This document shows, piece by piece, positions 1-7,971 of a stretch of 64,000 nucleotides of DNA. Within the stretch, counting starts at the first letter, position 1; each line of letters starts with the position of its first letter. The DNA is from an uncultured Modestobacter sp. GTDB taxonomy: Bacteria; Actinomycetota; Actinomycetes; Mycobacteriales; Geodermatophilaceae. Under the pieces are notes generated by a model. It saw nothing but the letters and a program-made list of their open reading frames with translations. It had not been told where the DNA came from and made no database searches. The stretch is from assembly GCF_947486615.1 (NCBI RefSeq), contig NZ_CANKUD010000005.1, positions 186,001 through 250,000 of the forward strand, given 5' to 3'. A program made the translations under genes and the position numbers.

Positions 1-1
1 C

Positions 2-1609
2 CGGGTGGTGGAGGCCGGGCACGACCCGCGCCGGTTCGCCACCGACCTGCTCGACCGGCTGCGTGACCTGATCGTGCTGGACGCCGTCCCCGAGGCCGGC
101 GCCAACGGCCTGCTGGACTGCCCGCCCGACCGGCTGGACCTGATGACCCGGCAGGCCCAGGCGCTGGGGGCGGCCACGCTGTCCCGGCTGGCCGACACGG
201 TGCACGAGGGCCTGACCGAGATGCGCGGCACGACGGCGCCCCGGCTGCTGCTGGAGCTGGTCTGCGCCCGGATGCTGCTGCCCGGCGTCGACGGCTCGGC
301 CGCGGGCACCCTGCAGCGCCTGGAGCGGCTCGAGCGGCGGATGTCGATCGCCGGTGAGCACGCCGGCCGCCCGGAGGCCGCCGCCGCGGCGCCCGCCCCG
401 GTGCGCGAGACGGCCCGCCCGGCGCCCGTCCGGGCACCCGAGCCCGCCGCCGCTGCTCCCGCGCCGGCTGCCCCTGCGTCCGCTGCCCCTGCGTCCGCTG
501 CCCCTGCCCCGGCTGCCCCCGCAGCGCGGCCGGCCGCTCCGGCGGGTGGTGACCGGCCGGCCTACGTGCGCCCGTCCCAGGCGCGTGCCGCGCAGTCGCC
601 CGCCGCACCGGCCGCACCGGCCGGTCCCGGCACCGCGTCCTCCGGTGGAGACGACGGCTGGCCGGCGACCGCCCGGCCCGGCACGCCTCCGGCCCGGCCC
701 GCGGCCGCGCCCGAGGGGGAGGACGGCTGGCCGGTGACCGCCCGTCCCGGCGCGATGGCCGCAGCCCCCGCCCCGGCACCCACCCTGTCCGCGGACGCGC
801 CGGCGGGAGACGCCCCGTCCGGAGGTGCCCCCGCCGCGGGTGCCTCGTCGCCGGGTGAGCAGGGTCCCTCCGGGTCGGAGCCGGCCGGGGACGCGCGTCC
901 CCGGCCGCAGGCGGCCGCCACCGAGCCCGACGTCCCGCTGCCCCCGGAGCCGACCGACGACGAGGACTGGCCCCAGTCCTCCCGGCCGGCCGCACCGGCC
1001 CGCACCGCGGCGCCGGCGCCGCGGTCGGCCGAGGAGTCGGCACCGGGGCTGCGGGCCGCCGCGGAGTCCGCCCCCGCCCCCCGCGGCGGAGAGCCCACGC
1101 CGCTGGTCTCGGCCACCCCGGCGGAGCCCGCCGGTGGCGACGGCGACCTGACCACCGCCGACGTCCGGCGGATCTGGCCCGAGCTGCTCGGCGTCGTGAA
1201 GCGGCACAAGCGCACCACCGAGGCGCTGCTGCACAGCGCCCAGGTGCACGAGCTGGCCGCCGGCACGCTGACCCTCACCACCACCTCACCGGCGCTGGCC
1301 CGCCGGCTCGGCGACGACCTGAACAAGGACGTGCTGCGTCAGGCCCTGCAGGAGCTGCTCGGCGTCCGCTGGAAGGTGCAGGTCACGGTGGACACGCCGG
1401 GGCAGGCCCCGGCCGGCCCCGCCGTCACGCCCGAGGCCGCCCGGGCGGCGGCGCAGGCGGCGGAGAGCGCCGAGGCCGACGAGCTGATGGCCGAGCGCGC
1501 CGCCGACGTCCCCGCCGACGGCGCCGAGGCGCCCCCGGCGCTCGACCCGGAGGCCGCCGCGCTGCAGCTGCTCCGCACCCAGCTCGGCGCTCGCCCGATC
1601 GACAGCTGA
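2..1609 (+). CDS. dnaX: DNA polymerase III subunit gamma/tau, C-terminal part (5' end outside window)
   Basis: Clamp-loader ATPase subunit that loads the beta clamp and couples polymerase to helicase. Only the C-terminal ~535 residues are in the window, so the AAA+ ATPase part is missing. The first ~100 residues are the helical clamp-loader collar (ATDLLDRLRDLIVL ... LLLELVCARMLLPG). Residues ~115-375 are a long Ala/Pro-rich disordered linker. The last ~150 residues form a conserved tau-type tail (LTTADVRRIWPELLGVVKRHKRTTEALL ... LGVRWKVQVTV). The linker has short tandem codon repeats (gcgtccgctgcccct) and three copies of a D-W-P-x3-R-P motif. In many bacteria dnaX lies directly before ybaB-recR; here three reversed genes intervene. 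The frame is open to base 2 with no start, so the gene begins upstream. Confidence 0.93.
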   Translation, partial: RVVEAGHDPRRFATDLLDRLRDLIVLDAVPEAGANGLLDCPPDRLDLMTRQAQALGAATLSRLADTVHEGLTEMRGTTAPRLLLELVCARMLLPGVDGSAAGTLQRLERLERRMSIAGEHAGRPEAAAAAPAPVRETARPAPVRAPEPAAAAPAPAAPASAAPASAAPAPAAPAARPAAPAGGDRPAYVRPSQARAAQSPAAPAAPAGPGTASSGGDDGWPATARPGTPPARPAAAPEGEDGWPVTARPGAMAAAPAPAPTLSADAPAGDAPSGGAPAAGASSPGEQGPSGSEPAGDARPRPQAAATEPDVPLPPEPTDDEDWPQSSRPAAPARTAAPAPRSAEESAPGLRAAAESAPAPRGGEPTPLVSATPAEPAGGDGDLTTADVRRIWPELLGVVKRHKRTTEALLHSAQVHELAAGTLTLTTTSPALARRLGDDLNKDVLRQALQELLGVRWKVQVTVDTPGQAPAGPAVTPEAARAAAQAAESAEADELMAERAADVPADGAEAPPALDPEAAALQLLRTQLGARPIDS

Positions 1610-1654
1610 CCGCGCCGGCCGGGTCAGGCCGGCGCACCAGATCAGTGCGTCGGG

Positions 1655-2836
1655 TCAGGCCGGCGTGCGCCGGGCCGGCCGGGCGGCGAGCCGGCGGGCC
1701 CACGGGTCGGCCAGCCGGGGCGCGAGCGGCCCGATGACCGCCAGGATCAGCACGTAGGCCGCGACCGTCGGGCCGAAGGCGGCCGGCACGCTGCCCAGCA
1801 CCAGCCCGGCGATGATGATCGAGAACTCGCCGCGGGCGATCAGCGCCGCCCCGGCGCGCACCCGGCCGGGCGGGCCGACCCCGGCCCGGCGCCCGGCGAT
1901 CCAGCCGGTGAGCAGCTTGGTGCCGATCCCCACGGCTGCCAGCGCCGCGGCCGGCAGCAGCGCCCCGGAGAGCTCGGTCGGGTCGGTGGAGAGGCCGAAG
2001 AAGACGAAGAAGACCGCGGCGAACAGGTCGCGCAGCGGGGAGAGCAGGTCCCCGATCCGCTCGGCGACCTCCCCGGAGAGCGCGATGCCGAGCAGGAAGG
2101 CCCCGACCGCGGCCGAGACGTGCACCGCCTCGGCGGCCCCGGCGACCAGCAGCGCCAGCCCGAGCACCCGTAGCAGCAGGATCTCGTTCGACCGCGCCCC
2201 GACGAAGCGGGTGACCGTGCTGCCGTGCCGGACGGCGACGACCAGCACCGCCGCGAGGGTGGCCAGTGCCACCGCCACCGACAGCACCGCGTCGCCGGTG
2301 CTGGTGGCCGCCACGATGCCGGTGAGCACCGGGAGGTAGGCGGCCATCGCCAGGTCCTCGATGACCAGGACGCCGAGCACCGCGGGGGTCTCCCGGTTGC
2401 CGAGCCGGCCCAGGTCGGTGAGCAGCTTGGAGATGATCCCGGACGAGCTGATCGCGGTGACGCCGAACAGGGCCAGCGCCGCCGTCGGCCCCCAGCCCAG
2501 CAGCAGCGCCAGCGCGGCGCCGGGCAGGCCGTTGAGCAGCAGGTCGACCACCCCGACCGGGGCCTGCCGGCGCAGGTTCTCCACCAGGTCGCCGGCGGTG
2601 TACTCCAGCCCGAGCACCAGCAGCAGCAGGACGACGCCCACCTCGGCACCGGTGGCGAAGAAGCCCTCCGGGGCCTCCAGCGGCAGCAGCCCGCCGTTGC
2701 CGAACGCCAGCCCGGCCAGCAGGTACAGCGGGATGGGGGACAGCCCGATCCGCCCGGCCAGCGAACCGAGCACCCCGAGCCCGAAGACGACGGCACCGAG
2801 CTCCAGGAGGAGGACCGCGGTGTGCCCGACGTCCAT
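1655..2836 (-). CDS. khtU: CPA2-family K+/H+ antiporter, KhtU-like membrane subunit
   Basis: Predicted potassium(cation)/proton antiporter of the CPA2 family, 393 aa, with about 11-13 hydrophobic segments covering nearly the whole protein. Characteristic stretches are LYLLAGLAFGNGGLLPLEAP near residue 38, VGVVLLLLVLGLEY (~70-83), VTAISSSGIISKLL (~125) and GEFSIIIAGLVLGS (~340). There is no cytosolic NAD-binding RCK domain on the same chain. The gene directly upstream supplies an RCK_C protein, and the two overlap by one base (TGATG), which is the KhtT-KhtU arrangement known from Bacillus subtilis. It converges on dnaX with only 45 bp between stops; that spacer has a 14-bp direct repeat (gggtcaggccggcg). 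Ion specificity is inferred from the family. Confidence 0.85.
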   Translation of the reverse strand: MDVGHTAVLLLELGAVVFGLGVLGSLAGRIGLSPIPLYLLAGLAFGNGGLLPLEAPEGFFATGAEVGVVLLLLVLGLEYTAGDLVENLRRQAPVGVVDLLLNGLPGAALALLLGWGPTAALALFGVTAISSSGIISKLLTDLGRLGNRETPAVLGVLVIEDLAMAAYLPVLTGIVAATSTGDAVLSVAVALATLAAVLVVAVRHGSTVTRFVGARSNEILLLRVLGLALLVAGAAEAVHVSAAVGAFLLGIALSGEVAERIGDLLSPLRDLFAAVFFVFFGLSTDPTELSGALLPAAALAAVGIGTKLLTGWIAGRRAGVGPPGRVRAGAALIARGEFSIIIAGLVLGSVPAAFGPTVAAYVLILAVIGPLAPRLADPWARRLAARPARRTPA

Positions 2837-3318
2837 CAGTGTGCGTTCAGCAGGCGACCGACCGCCGCGACGCCGTCCGAGGTGCCGACCACGACCAGAC
2901 GGTCCTCGACCTGGAACCGGAAGTCCGGGCTGGGGGAGGCGATCATCTCCTCGCCCCGCACCACCGCGACGACCGAGGCGCCGGTGCGGGTGCGGATCGC
3001 GGCCTCGCCGAGCGTCGCCCCGACATAGGGGGAGCCGGGCTCGATCGGCAGGCCCTCGGTGGCCAGCCCCTCGACCTGCTCGCGCAGCCGGGACAGCCGT
3101 TCGGTGATCCGCGGGGCGCCCAGCAGTTCGGCGACGACCTCGCTCTCCTCCGGGGTCAGCTCGATCGTGGCCGCGGTGGCGTCCGGGTCGCGCTCGTCGT
3201 AAAGGACGACGTGCCGGGCCCCGTTCCGCTGGGAGATCACCCCGACCCGCCGGCCCTGCGCGGTCACCAGGTCGTGCCGCAGGCCGATGCCGGGCAGCCG
3301 CGTCTCCTCGACGTCCAT
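2836..3318 (-). CDS. khtT: RCK_C (TrkA-C) regulatory subunit of K+/H+ antiporter, KhtT-like
   Basis: 160-aa cytosolic regulator. An N-terminal segment (MDVEETRLPGIGLRHDLVTAQGRRVGVI) resembles KhtT, and the C-terminal ~85 residues form a TrkA_C/RCK_C fold (IEPGSPYVGATLGEAAIRTRTGASVVAVVRG ... VEDRLVVVGTSDGVAAV). Such proteins gate the partner antiporter in response to nucleotides. The ORF track extends this frame far upstream, but that part is antisense to the MFS gene. The ATG at 3318 has a good ribosome site (GGGAGGA) and gives the family's usual length. Its stop overlaps the khtU start by one base, which suggests translational coupling. Confidence 0.87.
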   Translation of the reverse strand: MDVEETRLPGIGLRHDLVTAQGRRVGVISQRNGARHVVLYDERDPDATAATIELTPEESEVVAELLGAPRITERLSRLREQVEGLATEGLPIEPGSPYVGATLGEAAIRTRTGASVVAVVRGEEMIASPSPDFRFQVEDRLVVVGTSDGVAAVGRLLNAH

Positions 3319-3374
3319 CGGTGTCCTCCCGTCGTGGTCCCTGGTCGGGCCGCGCCCATGATGCCGGTGCCGGA

Positions 3375-4610
3375 TCAGCCGGACGCCACGCCCAGCCGCC
3401 GGAACCGGGTCAGGGCGGCGACCGAGAGCACCGGGCCGGCGGCGAGCAGCACCAGCGTCCAGCGCCAGGTCACCGCCTCGGCGAGGTAGGGCAGCGCGCT
3501 GATCGTCACCGTTGTCAGCAGGAAACCGGTGGCGGTCTGCACGGTGAGCGCGGTGCCCACCCAGCGGCGGTCGGAGACCTCGCTGAGCAGCGTGGAGAAC
3601 ATCGCCGAGTCGGCGATGACGGCGGCTCCCCACACGCAGACGAAGACGGCGAGCAGCCCGGTCGGCCACGACCAGGCCCACGGCGACAGCAGGCAGCAGA
3701 CGCCGCTGGTGGCCACCGCGACGGTGGCGACCGGTGCCCGGCCCACCCGCCCGGCGGCCCAGCCGCCCAGCACGCAGCCGGCGGCGCCGCAGATCCCGAA
3801 CGCGACCAGTGCCAGCAGGGCGATGCCGGCGGCGTCCAGTGCCGGGTCGTGCACCGCTCGGGAGGCGGTGAGCCAGGCCGAGGCCCAGGCCCACAGCGCG
3901 TAGAGCTCCCACATGTGGCCGAGGTAGGCCAGGTTCACCAGCCGCGGCCGGGCCGACCGGAAGCCGTCGAGGGCCTGCGCGGCCCGTGGTCGCGCGCCGA
4001 CGGACAGGTGCGGGCCGGTGCGCAGGAGGGCGAGGGCGAGCAGCCCGGCCGCGGCGCCGCAGCCGGCGGCGGCGGCCAGCACGGTGCGCCAGGAGTCGCC
4101 GAGCACCCCGACCAGCAGCTGCGGCAGCAGCGACCCCAGGGTCAGCGCCCCGACGAGCACGCCCAGGGCCAGGCCCCGGCCGCGGGCGCCGAACCAGGAG
4201 GCCATCAGCTTCATGCCGATCGGGTAGACCAGCGCCAGCCCGGCTCCGGTGGCGAAGCGCAGCGGGACGGCGACCCCGGGCCCGTCGGCGAGGACGGCGA
4301 CCGCGAGGGTGCACCCGGCCGCGGCTCCGGCGCCGGTGGCGAACAGCCGCTCCGGCCGCACCCGGTCGGCCAGCCCGGTCGTCGCCGAGACCAGCGCACC
4401 CACCACGAAGCCCAGCTGGACGGCGACGGTGAGGCCCACCGCACCCGCCGTGCCCAGCTCCCAGTCCCGGCGCAGCACCGGCAGGACGGCGGAGGCGGAG
4501 AACCAGACCGCCAGCGCCAGCACCTGGGTCAGCGCGATCAGCGCCAGCTGCGGCCCGGGGGAGCGGAGCGCCGGGGCGGGCGCCCCGACGGCGGGGCCGG
4601 CGTGCGGCAT
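3375..4610 (-). CDS. MFS transporter
   Basis: Major facilitator superfamily permease, 411 aa from the ATG at 4610, with 12 predicted hydrophobic helices. The first helix reads [25 protein letters not shown], and the N-terminal half has the usual loop after helix 2 ([16 protein letters not shown]). The short Ala/Pro-rich stretch before helix 1 looks like a cytosolic tail. An in-frame start at 4673 would add 21 residues. Substrate cannot be read from sequence; CynX/NreB-type or drug exporters are possible. The gene is divergent from ybaB with a 77-bp gap and reads toward khtT, which starts 57 bp after its stop, so the three reversed genes may be cotranscribed. Confidence 0.8.
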   Translation of the reverse strand: MPHAGPAVGAPAPALRSPGPQLALIALTQVLALAVWFSASAVLPVLRRDWELGTAGAVGLTVAVQLGFVVGALVSATTGLADRVRPERLFATGAGAAAGCTLAVAVLADGPGVAVPLRFATGAGLALVYPIGMKLMASWFGARGRGLALGVLVGALTLGSLLPQLLVGVLGDSWRTVLAAAAGCGAAAGLLALALLRTGPHLSVGARPRAAQALDGFRSARPRLVNLAYLGHMWELYALWAWASAWLTASRAVHDPALDAAGIALLALVAFGICGAAGCVLGGWAAGRVGRAPVATVAVATSGVCCLLSPWAWSWPTGLLAVFVCVWGAAVIADSAMFSTLLSEVSDRRWVGTALTVQTATGFLLTTVTISALPYLAEAVTWRWTLVLLAAGPVLSVAALTRFRRLGVASG

Positions 4611-4674
4611 GGCGTCATCCTGCCCGCCCGCCGGGCCGGGGCCGCCGGTGCGGCGGTCTGTCGGTGCCAGCACC

Positions 4675-4680
4675 TACTCT
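4675..4680 (+). promoter_or_regulatory. Candidate -10 box for leaderless ybaB mRNA
   Basis: TACTCT lies 7 nt before the ybaB ATG, so the transcript would begin at or within a base or two of the start codon. There is no properly spaced Shine-Dalgarno (the only purine run, GGGAG, is 2 nt from ATG). No convincing -35 element is visible. Confidence 0.4.
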
Positions 4681-4687
4681 CGGGAGC

Positions 4688-5029
4688 ATGCCCGGACCCG
4701 GACGCCAGCCCGACATGCAGCAGCTGATGAAGCAGGCCCAGAAGATGCAGCAGCAACTCGCCGCTGCGCAGGAGGAGCTGGCCAACGCCGAGGTCACCGG
4801 CTCCGCCGGCGGCGAGCTGGTCACCGTCACGATGACCGGCAGCGGCGACGTCACCGCCGTCACCATCGCGCCGGCCGCCGTCGACCCCGACGACGTCGAG
4901 ACCCTGCAGGACCTCGTCCTGGCCGCCGTCCGGGACGCCCAGCGGGCCGTCAACGAGCTCGCCTCCTCCACCATGGGCCCGCTCGCCGGTGGCCTCGGTG
5001 GCGGCGGCATGGGTCTGCCCGGCTTCTGA
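4688..5029 (+). CDS. ybaB: YbaB/EbfC family nucleoid-associated protein
   Basis: Small DNA-binding protein, 113 aa, of the YbaB/EbfC family that coats the nucleoid and is usually cotranscribed with recR. Visible features are the N-terminal amphipathic helix ([30 protein letters not shown], residues 9-38), the beta core ([44 protein letters not shown]) and a Gly-rich tail. The ATG at 4688 is preferred over the upstream frame extension at 4664, because it gives the family length and sits directly behind a -10-like hexamer. recR follows after 43 bp. Confidence 0.93.
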   Translation: MPGPGRQPDMQQLMKQAQKMQQQLAAAQEELANAEVTGSAGGELVTVTMTGSGDVTAVTIAPAAVDPDDVETLQDLVLAAVRDAQRAVNELASSTMGPLAGGLGGGGMGLPGF

Positions 5030-5072
5030 CCCACCGGGGCGGCGCTCCGCCGCCCCACTCGTAAGGAGAACC

Positions 5073-5672
5073 GTGTACGAGGGCGCTGTCCAGGACCTCA
5101 TCGACGAGCTCGGGCGACTGCCCGGCGTCGGTCCCAAGAGCGCGCAGCGCATCGCCTTCCACCTGCTGGCCGCCGAGTCGGCCGACGTGGGGCGGCTGGT
5201 GGCCGCCCTGCAGCGGGTGCAGGCCGAGGTCCGCTTCTGCGTCACCTGCTACAACGTCGCCGAGGGTGAGCAGTGCCGGATCTGCCGTGACCCGCGGCGC
5301 ACCCTCGACGTCATCTGCGTCGTCGAGGAGCCCAAGGACGTCGTGGCGATCGAGCGCACCCGCGAGTTCAAGGGCCGCTACCACGTGCTCGGTGGCGCGA
5401 TCAGCCCGATCGAGGGCATCGGCCCCGACGACCTGCGGGTCAAGGAGCTGATGACCCGGCTGATGGACGGCCAGGTCACCGAGCTGATCATCGCCACCGA
5501 TCCGAACCTGGAGGGCGAGGCGACCGCCGCCTACCTGGCCCGGCTGGTCGGCCCGCTGGGTCTGGCGGTCTCCCGCCTGGCCAGCGGCCTGCCGGTGGGC
5601 GGCGACCTCGAGTACGCCGACGAGGTCACCCTCGGCCGCGCCTTCGAGGGCCGCCGCCGCATCGACGCCTGA
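5073..5672 (+). CDS. recR: Recombination mediator protein RecR
   Basis: 199-aa protein of the RecFOR pathway that helps load RecA at single-strand gaps. Domains in order: N-terminal helix-hairpin-helix ([24 protein letters not shown]), a C4 zinc finger with all four cysteines ([20 protein letters not shown], ~residues 56-74), a Toprim domain ([36 protein letters not shown]) and the C-terminal Walker B-like tail ([12 protein letters not shown]). The GTG at 5073 is chosen because TAAGGAGA lies 5-10 nt upstream and the length matches the family. A strong stem-loop follows the stop. Confidence 0.97.
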   Translation: MYEGAVQDLIDELGRLPGVGPKSAQRIAFHLLAAESADVGRLVAALQRVQAEVRFCVTCYNVAEGEQCRICRDPRRTLDVICVVEEPKDVVAIERTREFKGRYHVLGGAISPIEGIGPDDLRVKELMTRLMDGQVTELIIATDPNLEGEATAAYLARLVGPLGLAVSRLASGLPVGGDLEYADEVTLGRAFEGRRRIDA

Positions 5673-5675
5673 AGA

Positions 5676-5733
5676 ACGGCCCCGCTGCCCCCACCACCCG
5701 CCAGCTCGCAGCGGGGCCCTGCAGCGGGGCCGT
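5676..5733 (+). terminator. Stem-loop terminator of ybaB-recR; member of a repeat family
   Basis: A perfect 13-bp inverted repeat (ACGGCCCCGCTGC / GCAGCGGGGCCGT) starts 3 bases after the recR stop. The enclosed sequence contains CCCAC..CCC..GCTCG..GCGGGGCCCT, also seen after other genes here. There is no U-tract, as is common for actinobacterial terminators. Confidence 0.7.
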
Positions 5734-5743
5734 CCGGCACGTC

Positions 5744-5775
5744 ACCGGGCTCGGCGCGGGCCCCTGCACGGGGCC
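5744..5775 (+). repeat. Second, partial copy of the 3'-end stem-loop repeat
   Basis: The stretch accgggctcggcgcgggcccctgcacggggcc closely matches the end of the element after the peptide ABC operon (cccgggctcggggcgggcccctgcaagggggcc, 17443-17475). It contains the GGCCCC/GGGGCC stem. Copies follow each other here in the same orientation. Confidence 0.55.
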
Positions 5776-5848
5776 GGTGCAAGGGGGCGATGCCAGCACG
5801 TCACCGGGCAGATGTGGCCATCTCCGCCCGCAGCTGCGGTGACCGCCC

Positions 5849-5907
5849 GCGAGATCTGCGATCTCGGGCCGATGACGCCCTGGAGAGCCCGAGATCGCAG
5901 ATCTCGC
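5849..5907. repeat. Pair of inverted 20-bp arms, each arm itself palindromic
   Basis: Left arm 5849-5868 (gcgagatctgcgatctcggg) and right arm 5888-5907 are perfect reverse complements separated by 19 bp. Each arm carries an inner hairpin GAGATC-TGC/GCA-GATCTC. The layout resembles a paired REP-type element. It lies between recR and the metN leader, with no ORF across it. Confidence 0.7.
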
Positions 5908-5974
5908 CGGTGTCCGTGGTTGAGCGTTCCATCACAGTGGCGGTCCGGAAGTGGCAGCTGACCCGGGGGCACGG

Positions 5975-5980
5975 CACTCT
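5975..5980 (+). promoter_or_regulatory. Candidate -10 box (CACTCT) before the metN leader ORF
   Basis: CACTCT ends 6 nt before the GTG of the leader ORF. The same hexamer serves as the -10 of the much clearer promoter at 25372-25401. No good -35 is seen, so this is tentative. Confidence 0.3.
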
Positions 5981-5986
5981 GGACGG

Positions 5987-6055
5987 GTGGTCGAGCCGGG
6001 TTCGTTGACGCGTCGTCGCGCCATCGACCTGATGCGCGTCGCCAGCACGCTCTGA
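5987..6055 (+). CDS. Probable regulatory leader peptide upstream of metNIQ (22 aa)
   Basis: Short ORF too small for the ORF track: VVEPGSLTRRRAIDLMRVASTL then TGA. The R-R-x-x-D-L-x-R-V-A-S pattern is the hallmark I recall of short actinobacterial leader peptides found before sulfur, cysteine and methionine transport genes. It has no Shine-Dalgarno and its GTG lies 6 nt behind a -10-like hexamer, so it may be translated from a leaderless mRNA. Unlike many relatives it has no terminal cysteine. The 134-bp space between its stop and metN contains short stems (for example GCCAC-acac-GTGGC) but no decisive terminator. The function (sensing amino-acid or sulfur supply by translation) is inferred. 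Confidence 0.5.
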   Translation: MVEPGSLTRRRAIDLMRVASTL

Positions 6056-6164
6056 CGCGGCGCCGCCCCGTCCCTCCTGTCGAGGAGCTCCCGCGCCGGG
6101 TCGCCACACACGTGGCACCGCCGTCCGGGGAGCAGCGCCCGACCGCCCGCATCCTGCCCGAGGA

Positions 6165-6198
6165 CCACGCCCATGATCGAGCCACGCCCATGATCGAG
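6165..6198 (+). repeat. 17-bp tandem duplication across the metN start
   Basis: ccacgcccatgatcgag occurs twice head to tail (6165-6181 and 6182-6198). The first copy supplies an extra ATG at 6173 that reads MIEPRP and stops at a TGA overlapping the real metN ATG (ATGA). Confidence 0.85.
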
Positions 6199-7278
6199 CT
6201 GTCCGACGTCCGCAAGGTCTTCCCCGCCCGCCGCGGCGCCGGCGAGGTGACCGCCGTGGACGGCGTCAGCCTGTCGGTGGCCCGCGGTGAGTTCGCCGGC
6301 GTGGTCGGCCCGAGCGGCTCGGGCAAGAGCACGCTGGCCCGGCTGGTGAACCTGCTGGAGCGGCCGACCTCCGGCACGGTCACCGTCGACGGCCGGGTGC
6401 TCACCGACCTCGACGAGGCCGGGGTCCGCGAGGCCCGCCGCAGCATCGGGATGATCTTCCAGCACTTCAACCTGCTCGACTCGCGGACCGCGGCCGGCAA
6501 CGTCGAGCACCCGCTGGAGCTGGCCGGGGTCGGCCGCACCGAGCGCCGCCGCCGGGTCGCCGACCTGCTGGACCTGGTGGGCCTGGCCGACCGGCACGCC
6601 GCCCGGCCGGGGCAGCTCTCCGGCGGGCAGAAGCAGCGCGTCGCCATCGCCCGCGCGCTGGCCGCCCGCCCGTCGGTGCTGCTCTGCGACGAGGCCACCT
6701 CGGCCCTGGACCCGGCCAGCACCGCCGGCGTGCTGGACCTGCTGCGTCAGGTGCGCGCCGAGCTGGGCCTGACCGTGCTGCTGATCACCCACGAGATGTC
6801 GGTGGTGCGGGCGGTCTGCGACAGCGCCGTGCTGATGAGCGCCGGCCGGGTGGTCGACGGTGGCCCGCTGACCGAGGTGCTCGCCCGCCCGGACTCGGCG
6901 CTGGCCGCCCAGCTGGTACCGGCACCGGCCGCGGCGGACACCGGGAACGGCGCGCTGGTGCAGCTCACCGTCACCGACGCCAGCCCGCAGGGCCTGGTGC
7001 TGCAGACCCTGACCGCCGAGCTCGGGCTGTCGGTCGAGGTCGCCGCCGGCTCGGTGGAGACCGTCGCCGGCCGCCGCTTCGGCCGACTGCTGCTGCGGGT
7101 CGAGGGCGACGACGGCCGGCTGGACCCTGCGCTGGCCCGGCTCCGCGCGGCCGGCGCGCTCGTCCAGCGCACCACCGCCGGTGACCCGCGCCCGGCGCCC
7201 GCCGCCGACGACGAACCACCTGCCGAACAGGAGCCCGACGTGCAGCGCCTCGCCGACGCCCCGGACGTGCAGCGGTGA
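6190..7278 (+). CDS. metN: Methionine ABC transporter ATP-binding protein MetN
   Basis: ATPase of the D/L-methionine importer, 362 aa. Domains: ABC ATPase (Walker A GPSGSGKST ~residues 38-46, Q-loop IFQHFNLLDSRT, signature LSGGQKQR, Walker B VLLCDEATSALD, H-loop LLITHEM), then the C-terminal NIL regulatory domain (~residues 255-325: LVQLTVTDASPQGLVLQTLTAELGLSVEVAAGSVETVAGRRFGRLLLRV) that binds methionine in MetN. Walker A, signature and NIL domain together identify the family. The ATG at 6190 is the second ATG of a tandem duplication; the frame is open further upstream. metI starts in a 4-nt overlap (GTGA). Confidence 0.93.
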   Translation: MIELSDVRKVFPARRGAGEVTAVDGVSLSVARGEFAGVVGPSGSGKSTLARLVNLLERPTSGTVTVDGRVLTDLDEAGVREARRSIGMIFQHFNLLDSRTAAGNVEHPLELAGVGRTERRRRVADLLDLVGLADRHAARPGQLSGGQKQRVAIARALAARPSVLLCDEATSALDPASTAGVLDLLRQVRAELGLTVLLITHEMSVVRAVCDSAVLMSAGRVVDGGPLTEVLARPDSALAAQLVPAPAAADTGNGALVQLTVTDASPQGLVLQTLTAELGLSVEVAAGSVETVAGRRFGRLLLRVEGDDGRLDPALARLRAAGALVQRTTAGDPRPAPAADDEPPAEQEPDVQRLADAPDVQR

Positions 7279-7934
7279 ACGACTGGTCGCGGATCGCCCC
7301 GCAGCTGCTGGACGCCACCGGCGAGACCCTCTACATGGTCGGTGTCGCCACCGCGCTGACCGTGCTGCTCGGCGTCCCGCTGGGGGTGCTGCTCACCGTC
7401 ACCGCCCCCGGCGCGCTCGCCCCGCACCCGCTGCTGAACCGGCTGCTCGGCCTGGTGGTCAACCTGGGTCGCTCGCTGCCGTTCATCATCCTGCTCGTCC
7501 TGGTTGCCCCGGTGACCCGCGGCATCGTCGGCACCACGATCGGCTCGACCGCGACGATCGTGCCGCTGACCATCGGCGCCGTCCCGTTCCTGGCCCGGCT
7601 GGTGGAGACCAGCCTGCGCGAGGTCGCGCACGGCAAGGTCGAGGCCACCCTCGCCATGGGCGCCCGCCGCCGGGACGTCGTCCGCAGCGTGCTGCTGCCC
7701 GAGGCGCTGCCCTCGCTGGTCGCCGGCGTCACCGTCACCGTCGTGGCGCTGATCAGCTACTCGGCCATGGCCGGCGCGATCGGCGGCGGCGGGCTGGGCG
7801 ACTTCGCCATCCGCTACGGCTACCAGCAGTTCCGCACCGACATCACGCTGGCCACCGTCGTCCTGCTGCTCGTGGTGGTGCAGCTCCTGCAGTGGGCCGG
7901 CGACCGCTGGGCCCGCCGCCTCGCCACCCACTGA
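7275..7934 (+). CDS. metI: Methionine ABC transporter permease MetI
   Basis: Inner-membrane permease of the MetNIQ importer, 219 aa with five predicted helices. It has the typical MetI features LGRSLPFIILLVLVAPVTRGIVGTTIG (~residues 64-90) and the EAA-type coupling loop EATLAMGARRRDVVRSVLLPEALPSLVAG (~117-146), followed by YSAMAGAIGGGGLGDFAIRYGYQQF. Starts with GTG overlapping the metN stop (GTGA), so translation is probably coupled. metQ follows after 37 bp with its own ribosome site. Confidence 0.94.
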   Translation: MNDWSRIAPQLLDATGETLYMVGVATALTVLLGVPLGVLLTVTAPGALAPHPLLNRLLGLVVNLGRSLPFIILLVLVAPVTRGIVGTTIGSTATIVPLTIGAVPFLARLVETSLREVAHGKVEATLAMGARRRDVVRSVLLPEALPSLVAGVTVTVVALISYSAMAGAIGGGGLGDFAIRYGYQQFRTDITLATVVLLLVVVQLLQWAGDRWARRLATH

Positions 7935-7971
7935 CCGTCCCGTTCCACCTGTTCCGAGGAGACACCTGATC

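Noticed and set aside
1617-1670. Terminator or regulatory repeat between dnaX and khtU
   Set aside because: Only a 14-bp direct repeat (gggtcaggccggcg) with weak stem potential; part of it is khtU coding sequence.
6056-6189. SAM riboswitch before metN
   Set aside because: No S-box/SAM-IV core (such as a conserved GCAACC-type junction) could be found; a leader peptide explains the spacer better.
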